Shown here: one piece after another, positions 10,355 to 20,859 of the stretch
How positions within the stretch are numbered: the first letter of the stretch is position 1
How the letters are laid out: each line of letters starts with the position of its first letter
Assembly: GCF_002099425.1 (NCBI RefSeq)
Contig: NW_018344001.1
Coordinates: forward strand, 4,267,001-4,331,000
Length of the DNA: 64,000 nucleotides
Source of the DNA: Phascolarctos cinereus
Lineage: Eukaryota; Chordata; Mammalia; Diprotodontia; Phascolarctidae
Direction: 5' to 3'
The notes under the pieces: generated by a model
Told to the model about the DNA's origin: nothing
The model's database searches: none
What the model saw: the letters and a program-made list of their open reading frames with translations, nothing else
Position numbers and translations under genes: made by a program

Positions 10355-10520
10355 CTGCAGGGTTCAGAGTTGGAAGAAATATTGGAGATCATATAGTCAA
10401 AACTCCTCATCTTATGGATGAAGAAAATGAAACCCAGACAACAGGAGAAATTACTTGGCCAAAGCCTCCAAAGTGGTCAGCAACTAAGGAGGGAAAGGAG
10501 CTTCACTCCTCCAGTTCCAA
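10355..10520 (-). mobile_element. MIR-type SINE, antisense
   Basis: GGGTTCAGAGTTGGAAGAAA, CTCCTCATCTTATGGATGAAG, GAGAAATTACTTGGCC. An antisense MIR core. Nearby bases 10,300-10,350 hold a further fragment (AAAGTACTTTACATGTCTTA). Confidence 0.7.
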
Positions 10521-10609
10521 AACCGTGCTCCTTCCTCTATTCTTACTTTGTGGGTCACAACACAAAAGCTCTGGTTTTGGAAGTAAACAAATGAGCTTAT
10601 TTTTCTTTT

Positions 10610-10945
10610 GTAATTAATTAATTTATCATCCTGAACTTAACAAACAGCAAAGTAAAATGTGCATTTCAATGTACATACTACAGCAAAAAGAAAAAAAGAG
10701 GAACATTATAAATATAACTGCTCTCAATTATTTATAACATATGATAAATTTAATGTGTAGCACCCAAAGTTATCCTACTTATCTCTGATTTTAAAAATCT
10801 TCCTTCTGTTCTCTTCTGTGCATTTTTTAAATGTTTCAATCAAACTCTTTTCTTTCTTTTTCTTCTTTTTTCTGCCCTATCCCTCCCACTCACCTACTCC
10901 CAAATGGGGGAAAAAAAGAAAAGAAAAATGGGCTTATTTTGTAAT
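10610..10945 (-). mobile_element. Probable LINE 3' untranslated fragment, antisense
   Basis: T-rich start, then TGCATTTCAATGTACATACT, then a CT-rich block (CCCTATCCCTCCCACTCACC). The layout parallels the T-led insertion at 56,356-56,633. Class unresolved. Confidence 0.35.
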
Positions 10946-10964
10946 CCCTTCCAGGTGATTTCAC

Positions 10965-11140
10965 GTTATAGACCTCTTTGGCACATTTATAAAACTTACT
11001 GACCTCTTTTGAGAGTAAAGTTTTTAAATTCATAGAATAGAATACCTAGTATCACAAAGAAAACCAGTTATGGTGAAGTATAGCTCTCAAGATAATTTGT
11101 AAAAACAAGTTCACAGACCCAGGGTTAAAAAGCCCCACTT
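10965..11140. mobile_element. Old DNA-transposon-like repeat, shared with 60,565-60,690
   Basis: AATACCTAGTATCACAAAGAAAACCAGTTATGGTGAAGTATAGC matches, with scattered changes, AATATATAGGATTACAAAGA at 60,590 and on to ACAAGTCCATGGACCCAAAG. The end CAGACCCAGGGTTAAAAAGCC resembles the inverted end of hAT-type mammalian elements. Class is an inference. Confidence 0.5.
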
Positions 11141-11189
11141 TAAACGAACTTAAAGGTTCTCACAAAGCACGTTACACCTATACGCTCTT

Positions 11190-11275
11190 GACTTCTCTGG
11201 GGCTTGATTTCCTGCCCTGTAAAATGAAGGAGTTGAATTAGGTGATGTCTGACATCCCCTCCTGCTTCCATCCTA
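11190..11275 (+). mobile_element. MIR SINE 3' fragment
   Basis: GACTTCTCTGGGGCTTGATT, CCCTGTAAAATGAAGGAGTT, then GTGATGTCTGACATCCCC. The 3' half of a plus-strand MIR. Confidence 0.65.
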
Positions 11276-11279
11276 CCCT

Positions 11280-11830
11280 GAGAATACAATTTCTAAAATA
11301 AGAATAGAGAATGTTCAAGTCTATCCAGCAGAGGGTGCCACAACCCACAAAAGAAATGCTTGCCAGAGAACTTGACCCTTTCCCCATAATCATCCCTATT
11401 CCCTGAGTAACTAGTACTCTGAGGATGGGGGAAGAGCCAGAGAAATAAAAGGGCAGGAGGAGACAGAGGTGGAGGCTGTTTGTCTCCTGAATGCTGCACA
11501 TTCATTCTCCCTGCCCAATTTAAACAAAGCACCACTTTTCTAATGTATTACTTGAGAAAAGTATATTACATCCCTCAGAAATGGGCTTTGTTATGTATTG
11601 CCAAAGCTGCCTGGCTAATCTTTGTGCAAATGAGGCTCCAAATATAAATGACTGATGAGAGAAGGACCAGAGAGAGGGATGGTTGCTGCCTGGGACGGTT
11701 TTGTTCTGGTTTTGTTTTTGTTTTTTAGTAATGAGAAATATTCGGTTGTTATCCCAAAGGATCCACATTAGAACTTTTCTTGGGGCATTAGACACAGGTG
11801 GATTGGAATAGAGAACTGTGGCTTGGTGCA
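11280..11830. other. No recognisable element
   Basis: No gene or clear repeat. Contains CAGCAGAGGGTGCCACAACC near 11,325, which resembles a CTCF core site (CAGAGGGTGCCA). Unproven. Confidence 0.4.
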
Positions 11831-11839
11831 GGGATTCAA

Positions 11840-11950
11840 TTCCATTTTGTAGACATCCCCTAAGTGACTTCTAAGTGCCAGGCACTGAGCTCCTTGCTGG
11901 AGATACAAAGACAAAAGCGAAAAATAGATCCTTCCCTCCAGAACCTTAGG
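11840..11950 (-). mobile_element. L2 LINE 3' end, antisense
   Basis: CTAAGTGACTTCTAAGTGCC, AGGCACTGAGCTCCTTGCTG, GATACAAAGACAAAAG, CCCTCCAGAACCTTAGG. This is the antisense of the L2 terminal series. Confidence 0.75.
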
Positions 11951-11954
11951 TTCT

Positions 11955-12085
11955 GAGATTCAGAGCTAGCCAGGACCTTACAGACCACTGAGTTCAACCA
12001 AGTTCATTATACAAATGATGAAACAGTGACTTGCCCAGGGCCACACAACCAGTATGAGCCTGAGGCAGGCAGCAAACTCAGTCCT
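11955..12085 (-). mobile_element. MIR-type SINE, antisense
   Basis: AGATTCAGAGCTAGCCAGGA, CATTATACAAATGATGAAAC, GTGACTTGCCCAGGGCCACA, then CAGCAAACTCAGTCC. Confidence 0.75.
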
Positions 12086-12329
12086 TCCTAGGCTCTAGGA
12101 GATCTAATAGACATGCAGGTAAATAAATACCAAGTGACCCCAAGAGAAAGGACCAGCACACCTGAGCTGCGGATTAGATTAACCCGGGCTGGGGATTTAC
12201 AGAGGCAAAGGTGCAGTGGAGAGCGTCCAAGGCATGAGGAACCACTTGTATTTGGATCAGGAGGAGGAGAGTAAGGAGCAAGTTCATGTGACCAGAAAGG
12301 AGAAAGCGTGAAGTGAATAATAGGAAAGA

Positions 12330-12540
12330 AGACCGACAGTGTTGGTGGGAGCCTTACTACAGAGGGCTCTGCCTGGCTAGTTCATGGTTTGTCTTGGGGG
12401 CAATAGGGAGCCATTGGAATGTTCTGAGTTAGGGTGTGATATAGTCAGAGTTAAGTTTTAGGAATGTTGGTTGTGTGGAGGGTGGTTTATAGAGGGGAGA
12501 GATCAAAAAGTCAGTTAGGTAATCTACATCAAATTGATTT
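12330..12540. repeat. Mammalian-wide mid-length repeat, class not determined
   Basis: Contains GGGGGCAATAGGGAGCCATT and GGTGTGATATAGTCAGAG. The same core recurs at 42,270 (GGAGGCAATAGGCAGCCATT), and the two copies align over about 100 bp. Confidence 0.5.
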
Positions 12541-12544
12541 TTCA

Positions 12545-12650
12545 AAGAGAAGGAAGGGAAGGAGGGGAATAATTTGGAACTCATGTTTTTTTTAAAAATG
12601 TTGAAAATTTTGTTTACATGTAATAGAAAAAAATAAAAATGAAAGTCAAT
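12545..12650 (+). mobile_element. L1 LINE 3' tip, heavily truncated
   Basis: GGAAGGGAAGGAGGGGAATA, ATTTGGAACTCATG, TGTTGAAAATTTTGTTTACA, TGTAATAGAAAAAAATAAAA. This is the last 100 bases of the same L1 3'UTR seen at 16,310-16,435 and 32,700-32,810, ending in an A-rich tail. Confidence 0.8.
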
Positions 12651-12710
12651 TACAAGGCTATGGCAGTGTAGATGAGGTGATGAAAGTCTGAATTAGGAGA
12701 GAGGTTATAG

Positions 12711-12955
12711 CAATGGGGTGCTGGAGACAGCTCCTACCAGCTGGGAGAGCTGATTGTTAAATCCTCACTGTGAGCACCTACACTTCAGAAACCAGCAAAC
12801 ACTACAAATCTAGCCTTGTTTTGTTGATTGTCTAGACTTAAGAAAGTGGTAGATAACTGTGTTAATAATGAAACTTAAACTTAAAAATGTGCCCTGCTCG
12901 TGTTTTTTTTTTCTTTCAAAGAGGCAATAGTTAACCACTTGCCAATACACCCTTG
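12711..12955 (+). mobile_element. hAT-like non-autonomous DNA transposon, copy 1
   Basis: Ends are imperfect inverted repeats (CAATGGGGTGCTGG at left, CCACTTGCCAATACACCCTTG at right). The interior has GAGCTGATTGTTAAATCC, CACTGTGAGCACC, GATTGTCTAGACTTAAGAAA and GTTAACCACTTGCC. Three more copies lie at 37,690, 50,881 and 57,071. It has no coding capacity. The hAT assignment rests on the ends and size. Confidence 0.75.
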
Positions 12956-13150
12956 GTATATGACTGGAGAATAGGGATTGCTGTGAGACATCTTTGAGGG
13001 ATTAGACTGACAAGATTAGGAAATTGATTGGGTGTGGGAAGAGTGAGGGAGAGAGTCAAGGATGACTCAAAAGGCTAAGGACCTGGGAGAGGGAAAGAAT
13101 GGTGGTCCCCTCAACAGAAATGGGGAAGTCTGAAGGAAATACTATGTCCT
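12956..13150. repeat. Mid-repetitive mammalian sequence, class not determined
   Basis: GAGAGTCAAGGATGACTCAAAAG and CAACAGAAATGGGGAAGTCTG resemble a widely dispersed mammalian repeat I cannot name with certainty. It directly follows hAT-like copy 1. Confidence 0.4.
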
Positions 13151-13254
13151 GTTCTGGGTGCACTAATTTTGAGGTACCTCAGAGGCATCCAGGGAGGAGG
13201 TGCAGAAGGTGATTTGTAATATAGGACTAGGGTTCAAGAGAGAAGTGACAGGAT

Positions 13255-13515
13255 CCTGGCATCACAGAATTTCAGGGTGGATGGGACTTCCAGGCCATCC
13301 AGAGCAGGAATCCTCTCTACGATGTGCAAGTAGGAGGTTTTGTGGCCTCTACTTGCATATCTCAGGTGAGAGGGAACCTACCACCTTCCAAGGCTGCCCA
13401 TCTCACTTTGGCAGCTCTGACAGGTAGAAATGTTTTCCTTATCCTAATGAAAATATGAAGAAATTTTCATTACTTTTTTTAAAAAACTAAATTTGCCTCT
13501 TTAAGGCTTTTATTT
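13255..13515 (-). mobile_element. CR1/L3 LINE 3' end, antisense
   Basis: ATCACAGAATTTCAGGGTGG, GGGACTTCCAGGCCATCCAG, CAGGAATCCTCTCTACGATG, AGGGAACCTACCACCTTCCA, then TAAATTTGCCTCTTTAAGGC. This is the antisense of the CR1/L3 ORF2 C terminus and 3' end, in the same order as at 56,150 and 26,440. Confidence 0.75.
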
Positions 13516-13920
13516 AGGGTTTTGAAGTCTGGAGGAATGGAGAAGAAGCTTGACATAGGTCAATCCTTGTTCTCAGTACACCTACAGCTTACAGCTGCAT
13601 CCCTAGGGTCAGGGGCTCAGAAAGTGTCTAGTCACGGACACCTGAATCTGCAGCTGTGGAGCTCCAACTGGGAGTCTCAGAGCCTCCAATTAGGAGGGCA
13701 AAGATGAGGTGGCACCCCAGATCAGACTGTGCCAGTCAGCCAGGGCCACTCCTGAGGCCCTTGAAAAACAAGCACAATGGAAGATCCACCCCTCCCAAAA
13801 ACTCAAGATCAGAACCAAAGACAGCTTTGATATTTCTTCCAAAAGCACATAGAGCCTGCGTCTGACACAAAGTCTGAATTAAGGAAAGACTGGAAAAATG
13901 AGCAGCAAAAGAAAACACTA

Positions 13921-13970
<50 letters not shown>
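13921..13970 (+). repeat. (GA)n microsatellite
   Basis: Fifty bases of near-perfect GA repeat. It creates false serine/leucine-repeat frames on the minus strand. Confidence 0.97.
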
Positions 13971-13973
<3 letters not shown>

Positions 13974-13975
<2 letters not shown>

Positions 13976-14440
13976 GTTGTCTGTCATTCATTTTCTAAAA
14001 GGGCATATGACATCACAGGGTGATGTGTTGACTTGTGTGTGAATGGAATTTAAATGAGTTACACAAAGTTGTCAGCCTCACTCTTTCTTCAAGAGTCGTT
14101 GGAGTCCAGTGGCAAGACAAAAATCAGGGTGACTGGAAGTGGTCCAGGATACAGTATATGACCTTGGCGCCTTCAATGTCTGACCAAGCCCTAAGCGCTT
14201 TACAGCGCCTGCTTCAGCCACCTCATGACTGTTAAAACAAATTGTTCTCATCTGCCCATTCCACCAGAAGTCTTCACATGCTTGGGAAGATATCCCCTCA
14301 ATCACCTATGGGTTTGAGACTCATCAGTCTTCCTCAACCTGCTTTAGCCCATCTGCTGAGATGGTTTACCAGGATGTGGCCCCTGTACGAGCTACCGCTT
14401 CTTGGAGCCACAGCTGGGTGGCAGGTGGACACTAAAGGTA
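13974..14440 (+). repeat. Marsupial dispersed repeat, unclassified (copy 1)
   Basis: CACAGGGTGATGTGTTGACT, ACACAAAGTTGTCAGCCTCA, GGAGTCCAGTGGCAAGACAA and TCTTGGAGCCACAGCTGG. A second, shorter copy is at 40,590-40,770 with GTATGTCTTGACTTGCAGTG and AAAATCATCAGCCTCCCTCT in the same order. I do not know the class. No LTR, inverted ends or tail were found. Confidence 0.65.
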
Positions 14441-14509
14441 GATGAGTAGCCCTGAAGAGGGCTCAGCAGCCCTGCCATCAAAGGTGCTGGTCCTTCTTGA
14501 ACATCCATA

Positions 14510-14560
14510 CACCCATTATACATATATGTATATACACATATACATACATGCACATGTGCC
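14510..14560 (+). repeat. TACATA microsatellite
   Basis: ACATATATGTATATACACAT and onwards: short degenerate TA/CA repeat. Confidence 0.7.
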
Positions 14561-14944
14561 ATCTACAAACAAAATTTTGAAGAAAATTGCAGAGTTGGCA
14601 GTTTTCATGTCTAATATAGTATTGTCTCTAATACAGTAAGTATAATTAGATGTATACCACATGAACACTGGGATCCTCAATATTTTTTCAGAAGATGAAG
14701 GGGTCCTGAGACCAAAGAGTTCTGGTGCTGTGTAGAGTAGAAATTCAAGTTTTTTCATTTAACCCTCTTTTTCTCATCTACTTCATATACATGTAAATGT
14801 TTATATTTTGGCACTTAATAAGTTCTGAATTTTTAAAATAAATTTTAACTTTAAAAAATGCTTCATAAAGGGAAAGTCATCTTGATTTTCTTCCATTTTT
14901 TTGGTGCTGCTGGACTGAGCACTGAATGTACTTTGTCTTCCTCC

Positions 14945-15085
14945 CCTCGGGAAGCAGGGGGTTACAGTGGAATCAGAGGTCCTAGGTTCAAATCCTTTTA
15001 CACTTACTCCCTGGGTGACATTGGGCAAGGCCATGGTCTTCAGCCACCTCATCTGTACAGTGGGGAGGCTGAGAATTCCAAACAA
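14945..15085 (+). mobile_element. MIR-type SINE
   Basis: GTTACAGTGGAATCAGAGG, CCTAGGTTCAAATCC (B-box-like), GGTGACATTGGGCAAGG, CACCTCATCTGTACAGTGG. A 136-codon frame overlaps it by chance. Confidence 0.7.
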
Positions 15086-15339
15086 CTGACCTCAAGCTTG
15101 CAGAATGAGGCGCGCGTTTGGGGACATAGCCAATGTGGGGATTTGTTTAACTTAACCATACATATTTGTTACAGGAGCTTGGTTTTCCTTTTATACAATG
15201 GAAATGTGGTAGGAGGAAAACAAAATAAATGCTTGCTAACTAAAAAAAATGAAATGCTTGCTAATTGAAAAAAATAATTAAATTAAATTAAATCAGAGGA
15301 TTGCTCTCAGCAGCCTCTGAGGGCCTTTCCAGCTCCATC

Positions 15340-15475
15340 TCTGTGACTGGAGACAGAGCCTATCTCTGTCAGATCAAGGACTGTGTCTTTGCCTTCTTTG
15401 TTTTGCCCCACATTGCCTAGCCCTGCTCTGTATTCTGTAGGTGCTAAATGGTTGTTTTATTCAATAAATGTGTAA
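15340..15475 (+). mobile_element. L2 LINE 3' end
   Basis: CAGATCAAGGACTGTGTCTT, TTGCCTTCTTTGTTTTGCCC, CATTGCCTAGCCCTG, TATTCAATAAATGTGTAAAT. Confidence 0.65.
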
Positions 15476-15605
15476 ATGTATGTATGAGCTCCCTAGCTCC
15501 ACCACCAAAATAAATCCAGGCTGTTCTCTCATCAGGCCACTAGATGGCAGCAATACAGTATAATCAGCTTGGCTGCCAAACACAGCCAAACTTCTATGTT
15601 CTTTT

Positions 15606-15723
15606 GTTTTGATTTTTGGTGAGGCAATGGGGTTAAGTGACTTGCCCAGGGTCACACAGCTAGTAAGTGTCTAAGGCCAAATTTGAACTTAGGACCTGTA
15701 TCCACTGTGCTACCTAGCTGTCT
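15606..15723 (-). mobile_element. Short A-tailed tRNA SINE (type B), antisense
   Basis: T-rich start TTTTGTTTTGATTTTTGGTG, then GAGGCAATGGGGTTAAGTGA, ACTTGCCCAGGGTCACACAG, and a head ending TGTGCTACCTAGCTGTC. Confidence 0.88.
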
Positions 15724-16440
15724 TGTAATATAGCTACTAGGTTTGTATCCCGAAGAGATCCAAAGTTGGGGGTGGGAGGAGGAAAGGGACCTATATACAA
15801 AAATATTTACATCAGTTCTTTTTGTGGTAGCAAATAATTAGAAATTAAGGGAATGCTAATCAATTTGGGAAAAGCTAACAAGTTGTGGTATATGATTGTG
15901 TTAGAATACTATAAGAAATGCTATAAGAAATGACAAGCAGAATGGCTTCAGAAAAACCTGGAAAGACTTACACAAATTGATACGTAGTGAAATGAGTAGA
16001 ACCGGGAAAGCAGCATGTACAGTAACAGCAACATTCTGACAAAGACCATCTGTGAATGCCCTAGCTATTCTCAGCAATACAAAGATCCAAGACAATTCCA
16101 AAGGATTTATGACGAAGAATGCCATCCACCTCCAGAGAGAGAACTGGAGGAGTCTGAATGCAGATCGAAGCACACTTCTTAAACTTTCTTTATTTTTCTT
16201 GTTTTGTTTTTAGGTAGTTTTTTTTTTGGTCTGTTTTCTTTCACAACATGATTAATCCGGAAATTTTGTTTTGCATGACTGCACATGTATAATCTATTTT
16301 GAACTGTTTGCCTTTTCAAGGAGAGAGGAGGGAGAGGAGGAAGGGAGGGAGAGAATTTGGAACTCAAAAATTTTTAAAAACAAATGTTAAAAATGTTTTT
16401 ATATGTAATTGGGGAAAAATGAAATATAAAAATTTTCAAA
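15724..16440 (+). mobile_element. 5'-truncated L1 LINE (ORF2 C terminus and 3'UTR)
   Basis: Begins in the C-terminal ORF2 region (TATCCCGAAGAGATCCAAAG, TACAAAAATATTTACATCAG, GGTATATGATTGTGTTAGAA, TGAAATGAGTAGAACCGGGA). It continues through AAGAATGCCATCCACCTCCA and the 3'UTR, to GGGAGAGAATTTGGAACTCA and a terminal A-rich tail. Same family as 31,829 but more diverged and broken by stops. No target duplication recognised. Confidence 0.88.
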
Positions 16441-16607
16441 AAAGAGAAGTAATCTCCTGTCTTGGCTTCCTTAATAACACACTGTCCTGGGTTTCCTATT
16501 ACCTTTCTGACTGCCCTTTTTCAGGCTCCTATCTTTCTTCCTGATCCTAAAGGTTGGAGAAAATTCACCTCAAGGAAATGGAGAGAACACTGGACTTGGA
16601 TCAAAGG

Positions 16608-17040
16608 ACCGAATCTCAGTCGGATGGCACCTGAGAGGCCCTTTAGGCTAAATCCCACCTAAGTCGGAATCCCCAAGCCTCTGCTTAGAGGTCTGCACTG
16701 GACAAAGCCCCACACCTCCAAGATGCTCCATTCCACTGAAGAACCCCTTCTGTTACTAGAGAATGACTTCTATAGCCAGCCTAGATGCTTCTCTTTACAA
16801 ATGCCATCTTGATTCTGCCCTGTGGGGCCAAGCAGAATGAGTCTAATACCTTTTCCACATGATAACCCATCAAACATTTGAAAGCAGTTACCATCCCCTC
16901 TTCCCACCCACCCCCACCTCAGGAGTCCTCCTCTTCTGGCTAAACAGCCCCAGGTTCTTCGAACGGTCCTCAGGCCGGCCCATCTCCAGCCTCAGCCCCT
17001 TCCTCTGGATGTTCCCCAGCTTACCCACTAGGCACTGCAT
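16608..17040 (-). mobile_element. CR1/L3 LINE 3' region, antisense
   Basis: CCCTGTGGGGCCAAGCAGAA, TGAGTCTAATACCTTTTCCA, ATTTGAAAGCAGTTACCATC, CTGGCTAAACAGCCCCAGGT, ending near GATGTTCCCCAGCTTACCC. This is the antisense of the CR1/L3 ORF2 C-terminal coding region (family motif LEKRRLRGDMI area). Confidence 0.8.
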
Positions 17041-17067
17041 GCATGATCTTCTAAGGCTGAGACTAAC

Positions 17068-17395
17068 TAAACTGGAAGGAAGGAAGGAAGGAAGGAAGGA
17101 AGGAAGGAAGGAAGGAAGGAAGGAAGGAAGGAAGGAAGGAAGGAAGAAGGGGAGGAAGGAAGGAGGGATGGAGGGAGGAGGGAGGGAGGAAAGAGGGAAG
17201 GAAGGAAGAAAGGAGGGGAGGGAGGGAGGAAAGAAGGAAGGAAGGAAGGAAGGAAGGAAAGGAAGGAAGGAAGGAAGGAAGGAAGGAAGGAAGGAAGGAA
17301 GGAAGGAAGGAGGAATGGAGGGAGGAGGGAAGGAGGAAGGAAGGAGGAAGGAAGGAAGGAAGGAAGGAAAGGAGAGAGGGAAGGAAGAAAGGAAA
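17068..17395 (+). repeat. (GGAA)n purine array
   Basis: About 330 bp of GGAA repeats broken by GGGA and AAGG variants. Almost pure purine on this strand. Long open frames on both strands are repeat artefacts. GGAA arrays can bind ETS-family factors in other genomes. No evidence of function here. Confidence 0.97.
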
Positions 17396-17430
17396 TTGCA
17401 CTGCTGAAGTAACATAAGAAGTGAAAAACC

Positions 17431-17654
17431 TACACACACACACACACACACACATACACACACATACACACACATGCATACACACTCACACATACACACA
17501 TACACACTCACACATACACACACAAACACACACATACGTACATACACACTCTCACACACATACACACACGCATACACACTCACACATACACACACATACA
17601 CACTCACACATACACACACAAACTCACACACATACGTACATACACACTCACACA

Positions 17655-17702
<48 letters not shown>
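17431..17702 (+). repeat. (CA)n microsatellite with CATA variants
   Basis: About 270 bp of CA repeats with CATA, CTCA and ACGTA interruptions, ending in a pure CA run. Only 35 bp separate it from the GGAA array. Confidence 0.97.
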
Positions 17703-17705
<3 letters not shown>

Positions 17706-17709
17706 CCCC

Positions 17710-18490
17710 AAAGGAGGCAAAGGGGCGAGGGACTGAAGCCAAGGTGTCAGGGAACAAAGGTCAGGGTCTGTGTGGCCACTTTACCATGAGTTACTGAGAC
17801 AGCGTGGGTCTGATGTGTTCTGGGGGGAGGTGGAGAGTGGTCCGTATTCATCAGCCCGGACTGTTTCCCTCCCAGGGAGCCCAGGCCATCAGAGTGGTCC
17901 CTTAAAGCTAACCTGTCTGTGTGGCCAGCTCTGTGGTGGGAGGGTGAGCCTCCCTAGAATGGCAGGGGTGGGTATCCATCCAGAAAGCCCAAGTGTGTTT
18001 CTAGAATGTTGTGCTATAAGTCTAGGACACTCTGCACCCACTGAGGAGCGTGGGGCTGCCTAGAACTCCCAGGGAACCCGCCCTGTAACTGCATCAAGTT
18101 TCAATGCACACCTAAGGAAACGCAAACCACAGGGTGGCGCTCAGAGCCTGAAGGACTTCGGGACCCCGTGAAAACAGAGATCAGAGGGAGAACCCGCTAT
18201 TGCTTATGGGTTTCTGCTGGTCCTGAATGAGCTTCCTTGGTTGTTTATGGGATGCCAGGGGTCCTTTTCATCCTGTGGAGCAGAACCTCGACTGACATTC
18301 ACCTTTGTGACTTGGAGACCTTTCCCTGACATCTGGGGGACCCGGGGCGTGAGCCCCAGGGAGGGATCTTCCCAGAGCCCGCCCTGGGTGGGAGCACAAG
18401 GAGCCGAAGAAAAGCGACCCAGATCAGACCTGGTCTTTGTAAACTCTGAGCATGGACGGCTGGTTGAAGGCAAAGAAGGAAGAGGCACTG
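17710..18490. other. Apparently unique, GC-richer stretch
   Basis: No SINE or LINE motif recognised. It includes a GC-rich block around 18,330-18,420 (GGGGACCCGGGGCGTGAGCC). No splice-bounded open frame or promoter element could be supported. Confidence 0.4.
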
Positions 18491-18491
18491 T

Positions 18492-18677
18492 GCTAAGCAC
18501 TTTACGAACTTCACAACAACCCTGAAAAGTAGGTACTATTACCATGCCCATTTTAGAGTTGAGGCAGACTGAGATTAAGTGACTTGCCCAGGGTCACACA
18601 GCTAGGAAGTGTCTGGATTTGAACCCGTCACTAACTCTATGTCTAGCACTCTGCCCACTGCACCACCCAGCTGCCTT
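18492..18677 (-). mobile_element. CORE-SINE (type C), antisense
   Basis: GTGCTAAGCACTTTACGAAC, CACAACAACCCTGAAAAGTA, CCATTTTAGAGTTGAGGCAG, GACTTGCCCAGGGTCACACA, and head CTGCACCACCCAGCTGCC. Confidence 0.88.
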
Positions 18678-18916
18678 GTGAAGAACTGAAAAGAAATTCC
18701 AACTCTTGGAAGGTTGATTTTGTTAACTTCAAACCCCAGGTATCCCCGAGTCTCTCCTCTTCCTGCTGGAAGGCCTTGAGTATTTCCCAGATGAAAAGCT
18801 CAGACTTCTAACCCAAGCTGTTGTCCTGCTCTCTGTAGGGTGTTTCCACGGAGCCGACCTGTTTTCCTCCAGTAGTCTTCCCCAACTTTTCATTGTGACA
18901 TGGTGACATCTCCATG

Positions 18917-19073
18917 GGTTTTTTGTTTGTTTGTTTTTGGCTAGGCAATGAGGTTAAGTGACTTGCCCAGGGTCACACAGCTAGGAAGTGTTGAATGTCT
19001 AAGGCCGGATTTGAACTCAGGTCCTCCTGACTCCAGGGCAGGTGCTCTATCCACTGCATCACCTAGCTGCCCC
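18917..19073 (-). mobile_element. Short A-tailed tRNA SINE (type B), antisense
   Basis: TTTTTTGTTTGTTTGTTTTT tail, GGCAATGAGGTTAAGTGACT, AAGGCCGGATTTGAACTCAG, and head GCATCACCTAGCTGCCCC. CTCCATG at 18,910-18,916 and 19,074-19,080 is the probable target duplication. An internal short duplication (AGTGTTGAATGTC) is present. Confidence 0.92.
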
Positions 19074-19339
19074 CTCCATGTTCTTAAAAGCTAAAACTCT
19101 GACAAGTATCTAATGACCTGGAAAGCTCTTAGCGTGAGCCCAGTGACGGATCCTGCGTCTGCTGTCAGGTGACCATCCCCCTGAGGCTGGCTACAGGGAG
19201 ACAAACATTCCACCGCTGCAACTCTGGGCAACCAGTCGCTAAGTGGAAGAATGACTGGAATCTGAAATAGGGAAAAGATGCCCACAGCATTGGAGTCATG
19301 AGCTGAGTGGCCTATGGCTGCCAGTGAGCTCCAGTGGAA

Positions 19340-19660
19340 ACCTTGAGACCACCTAGAGCAATCCCTCAGTTTAGGTGATGAAACAGGCCTAGGGATGGTA
19401 GAGGATCACCGATGGGAATGGAAGGGACCAGAGAAGCCATCTACCCAATTCCCTCATTTCACCGACAAGAAGACTGAGGCCTAAGGAGGTACAGGATGGT
19501 AGAGTCATCGATTTAGAGTGAGATAAAAGCTCACAAACTATCTAATCCAAGCCCCTTGTTTTAGGGGTAAGAAAATGGAAACCCAGAGATTTTAAGTGAC
19601 TTGGCCCAGGACACACAGAGATTCAAACTCAGGTCCCCTGGCTCCAGATCCGAGACTCTG
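19340..19660 (-). mobile_element. Cluster of three partial MIR SINEs, antisense
   Basis: Three successive antisense MIR heads or cores: ACCACCTAGAGCAATCCCTC with GTGATGAAACAGGCC; GAAGGGACCAGAGAAGCCAT with GACAAGAAGACTGAGGCC; and GCTCACAAACTATCTAATCC with AAATGGAAACCCAGAGATTT to GTCCCCTGGCTCC. Confidence 0.65.
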
Positions 19661-19664
19661 CTGT

Positions 19665-20405
19665 ATCTGCCCAAACCCAAATTTGCTCTTCTCCTTGGAC
19701 CCCCGAAAGGATTCTCTTTCCTAAAATCCAAGGTTCTATCAATGACATCACTGTTCTCTTACTAATCCAGGCTAAGAAGCGTCCCAGAATCTCTGACTCA
19801 TCCTTCCACTTCCACCCTTCTGACCAGTCAGCCACAGAATCCTTTTGTTCTTTTGAAATGCCTAACATATGTGCTCCTTTCCTTCTGCCCATTGGGCCTG
19901 CCAAGGTTTCTATGCTGGGCTCACTGAAAAACTGGGCATAGACTCCATTCCCAGACCCCTGGATCTGGGGTGGCTCTCTCTCCTGACCTTGTGAAACTCA
20001 CAAGGTTGTACCTTATAATCCCCTCATCAGAAATGAAAGAACAGAGGCCTACATCCATGGGGCCACATGTTGGCCTCAGATGAGGGGAAGGACCAAAGCC
20101 TATCCCCTCACAACATTGCCTCTTACTGCATGCCAACAATGAAGAAGTCAAACCAAGGTAAGCGGTCCAACCCAAGGGAGGGAATGGAGGTCAAGTAGTG
20201 ATCTTCTGAATGTCTCTGAAGCCAGTCCAAGGGCCTCCTATTCACCATGTAGTTATCTGAACAGGACCCATCATAGAAGGTCTAGGCACGCTCTGAAATG
20301 TCTCCAAGAGACTTCCATTGCACACCACCACGGTTCTCCCTGAAATGGACTCCTCATCCTGTTCCACAGGAGGAATTGCATCAGCCAATCACACTGGGCT
20401 TCTTG
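19665..20405. other. No recognisable element
   Basis: Apparently unique. No exon or RNA gene signature seen. Confidence 0.4.
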
Positions 20406-20409
20406 GGCA

Positions 20410-20625
20410 GTCCCCCATGAAACCAATGAGGAAACTGACGTCCAGAGAAAGAAAAAGACTCACCCAAACTCACCTAAGAGGTTAATGGCAACATTGGGAT
20501 TTAAATTCAGGTCTTTCAGAATCCAAATCGAGTTCTCTTCTCGTTGCACCAGGCCACAAAGGATCATAGATTTGGGGGCTGGAAGGGACCACCTGACCCA
20601 GTTCCCTCCATCGGTCATTTGGACC
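20410..20625 (-). mobile_element. MIR-type SINE pieces, antisense
   Basis: CCAATGAGGAAACTGACGTC, GACTCACCCAAACTCACC, GGGATTTAAATTCAGGTCTT, then a second head, TAGATTTGGGGGCTGGAAGG. Confidence 0.65.
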
Positions 20626-20859
20626 TTAACTCCAAGGGAATCAGCCATCTGACCAAAGAATGTGACATCAGCCAATTTGAACATGGCTACTTTCCACTCT
20701 CCCAGTATAACCTCCCAACACAGCTTCATCACCCAACGTTCCCTGGAGCCCATTTCTTGACTATAAACCCTCGCCATTTCCATGCCGGTATTATCATATC
20801 CTGGCACACATGTGGTATGAGGATGTCTGAGCCGGCCTTTCTTCCTCCAGTGTTCCCTC

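Noticed and set aside
11325-11345. CTCF site
   Set aside because: CAGAGGGTGCCA resembles the core but a single weak match is expected by chance. Noted only in the feature.
14858-15268. 136-codon plus-strand frame
   Set aside because: Spans a MIR SINE and an A-rich stretch with no known domain. Length is within chance for this AT content.
16859-17797. Frames of 107-289 codons rich in KEGR, SFLPS, HTHT or CVCV
   Set aside because: Translations of the GGAA and CA arrays in different phases.
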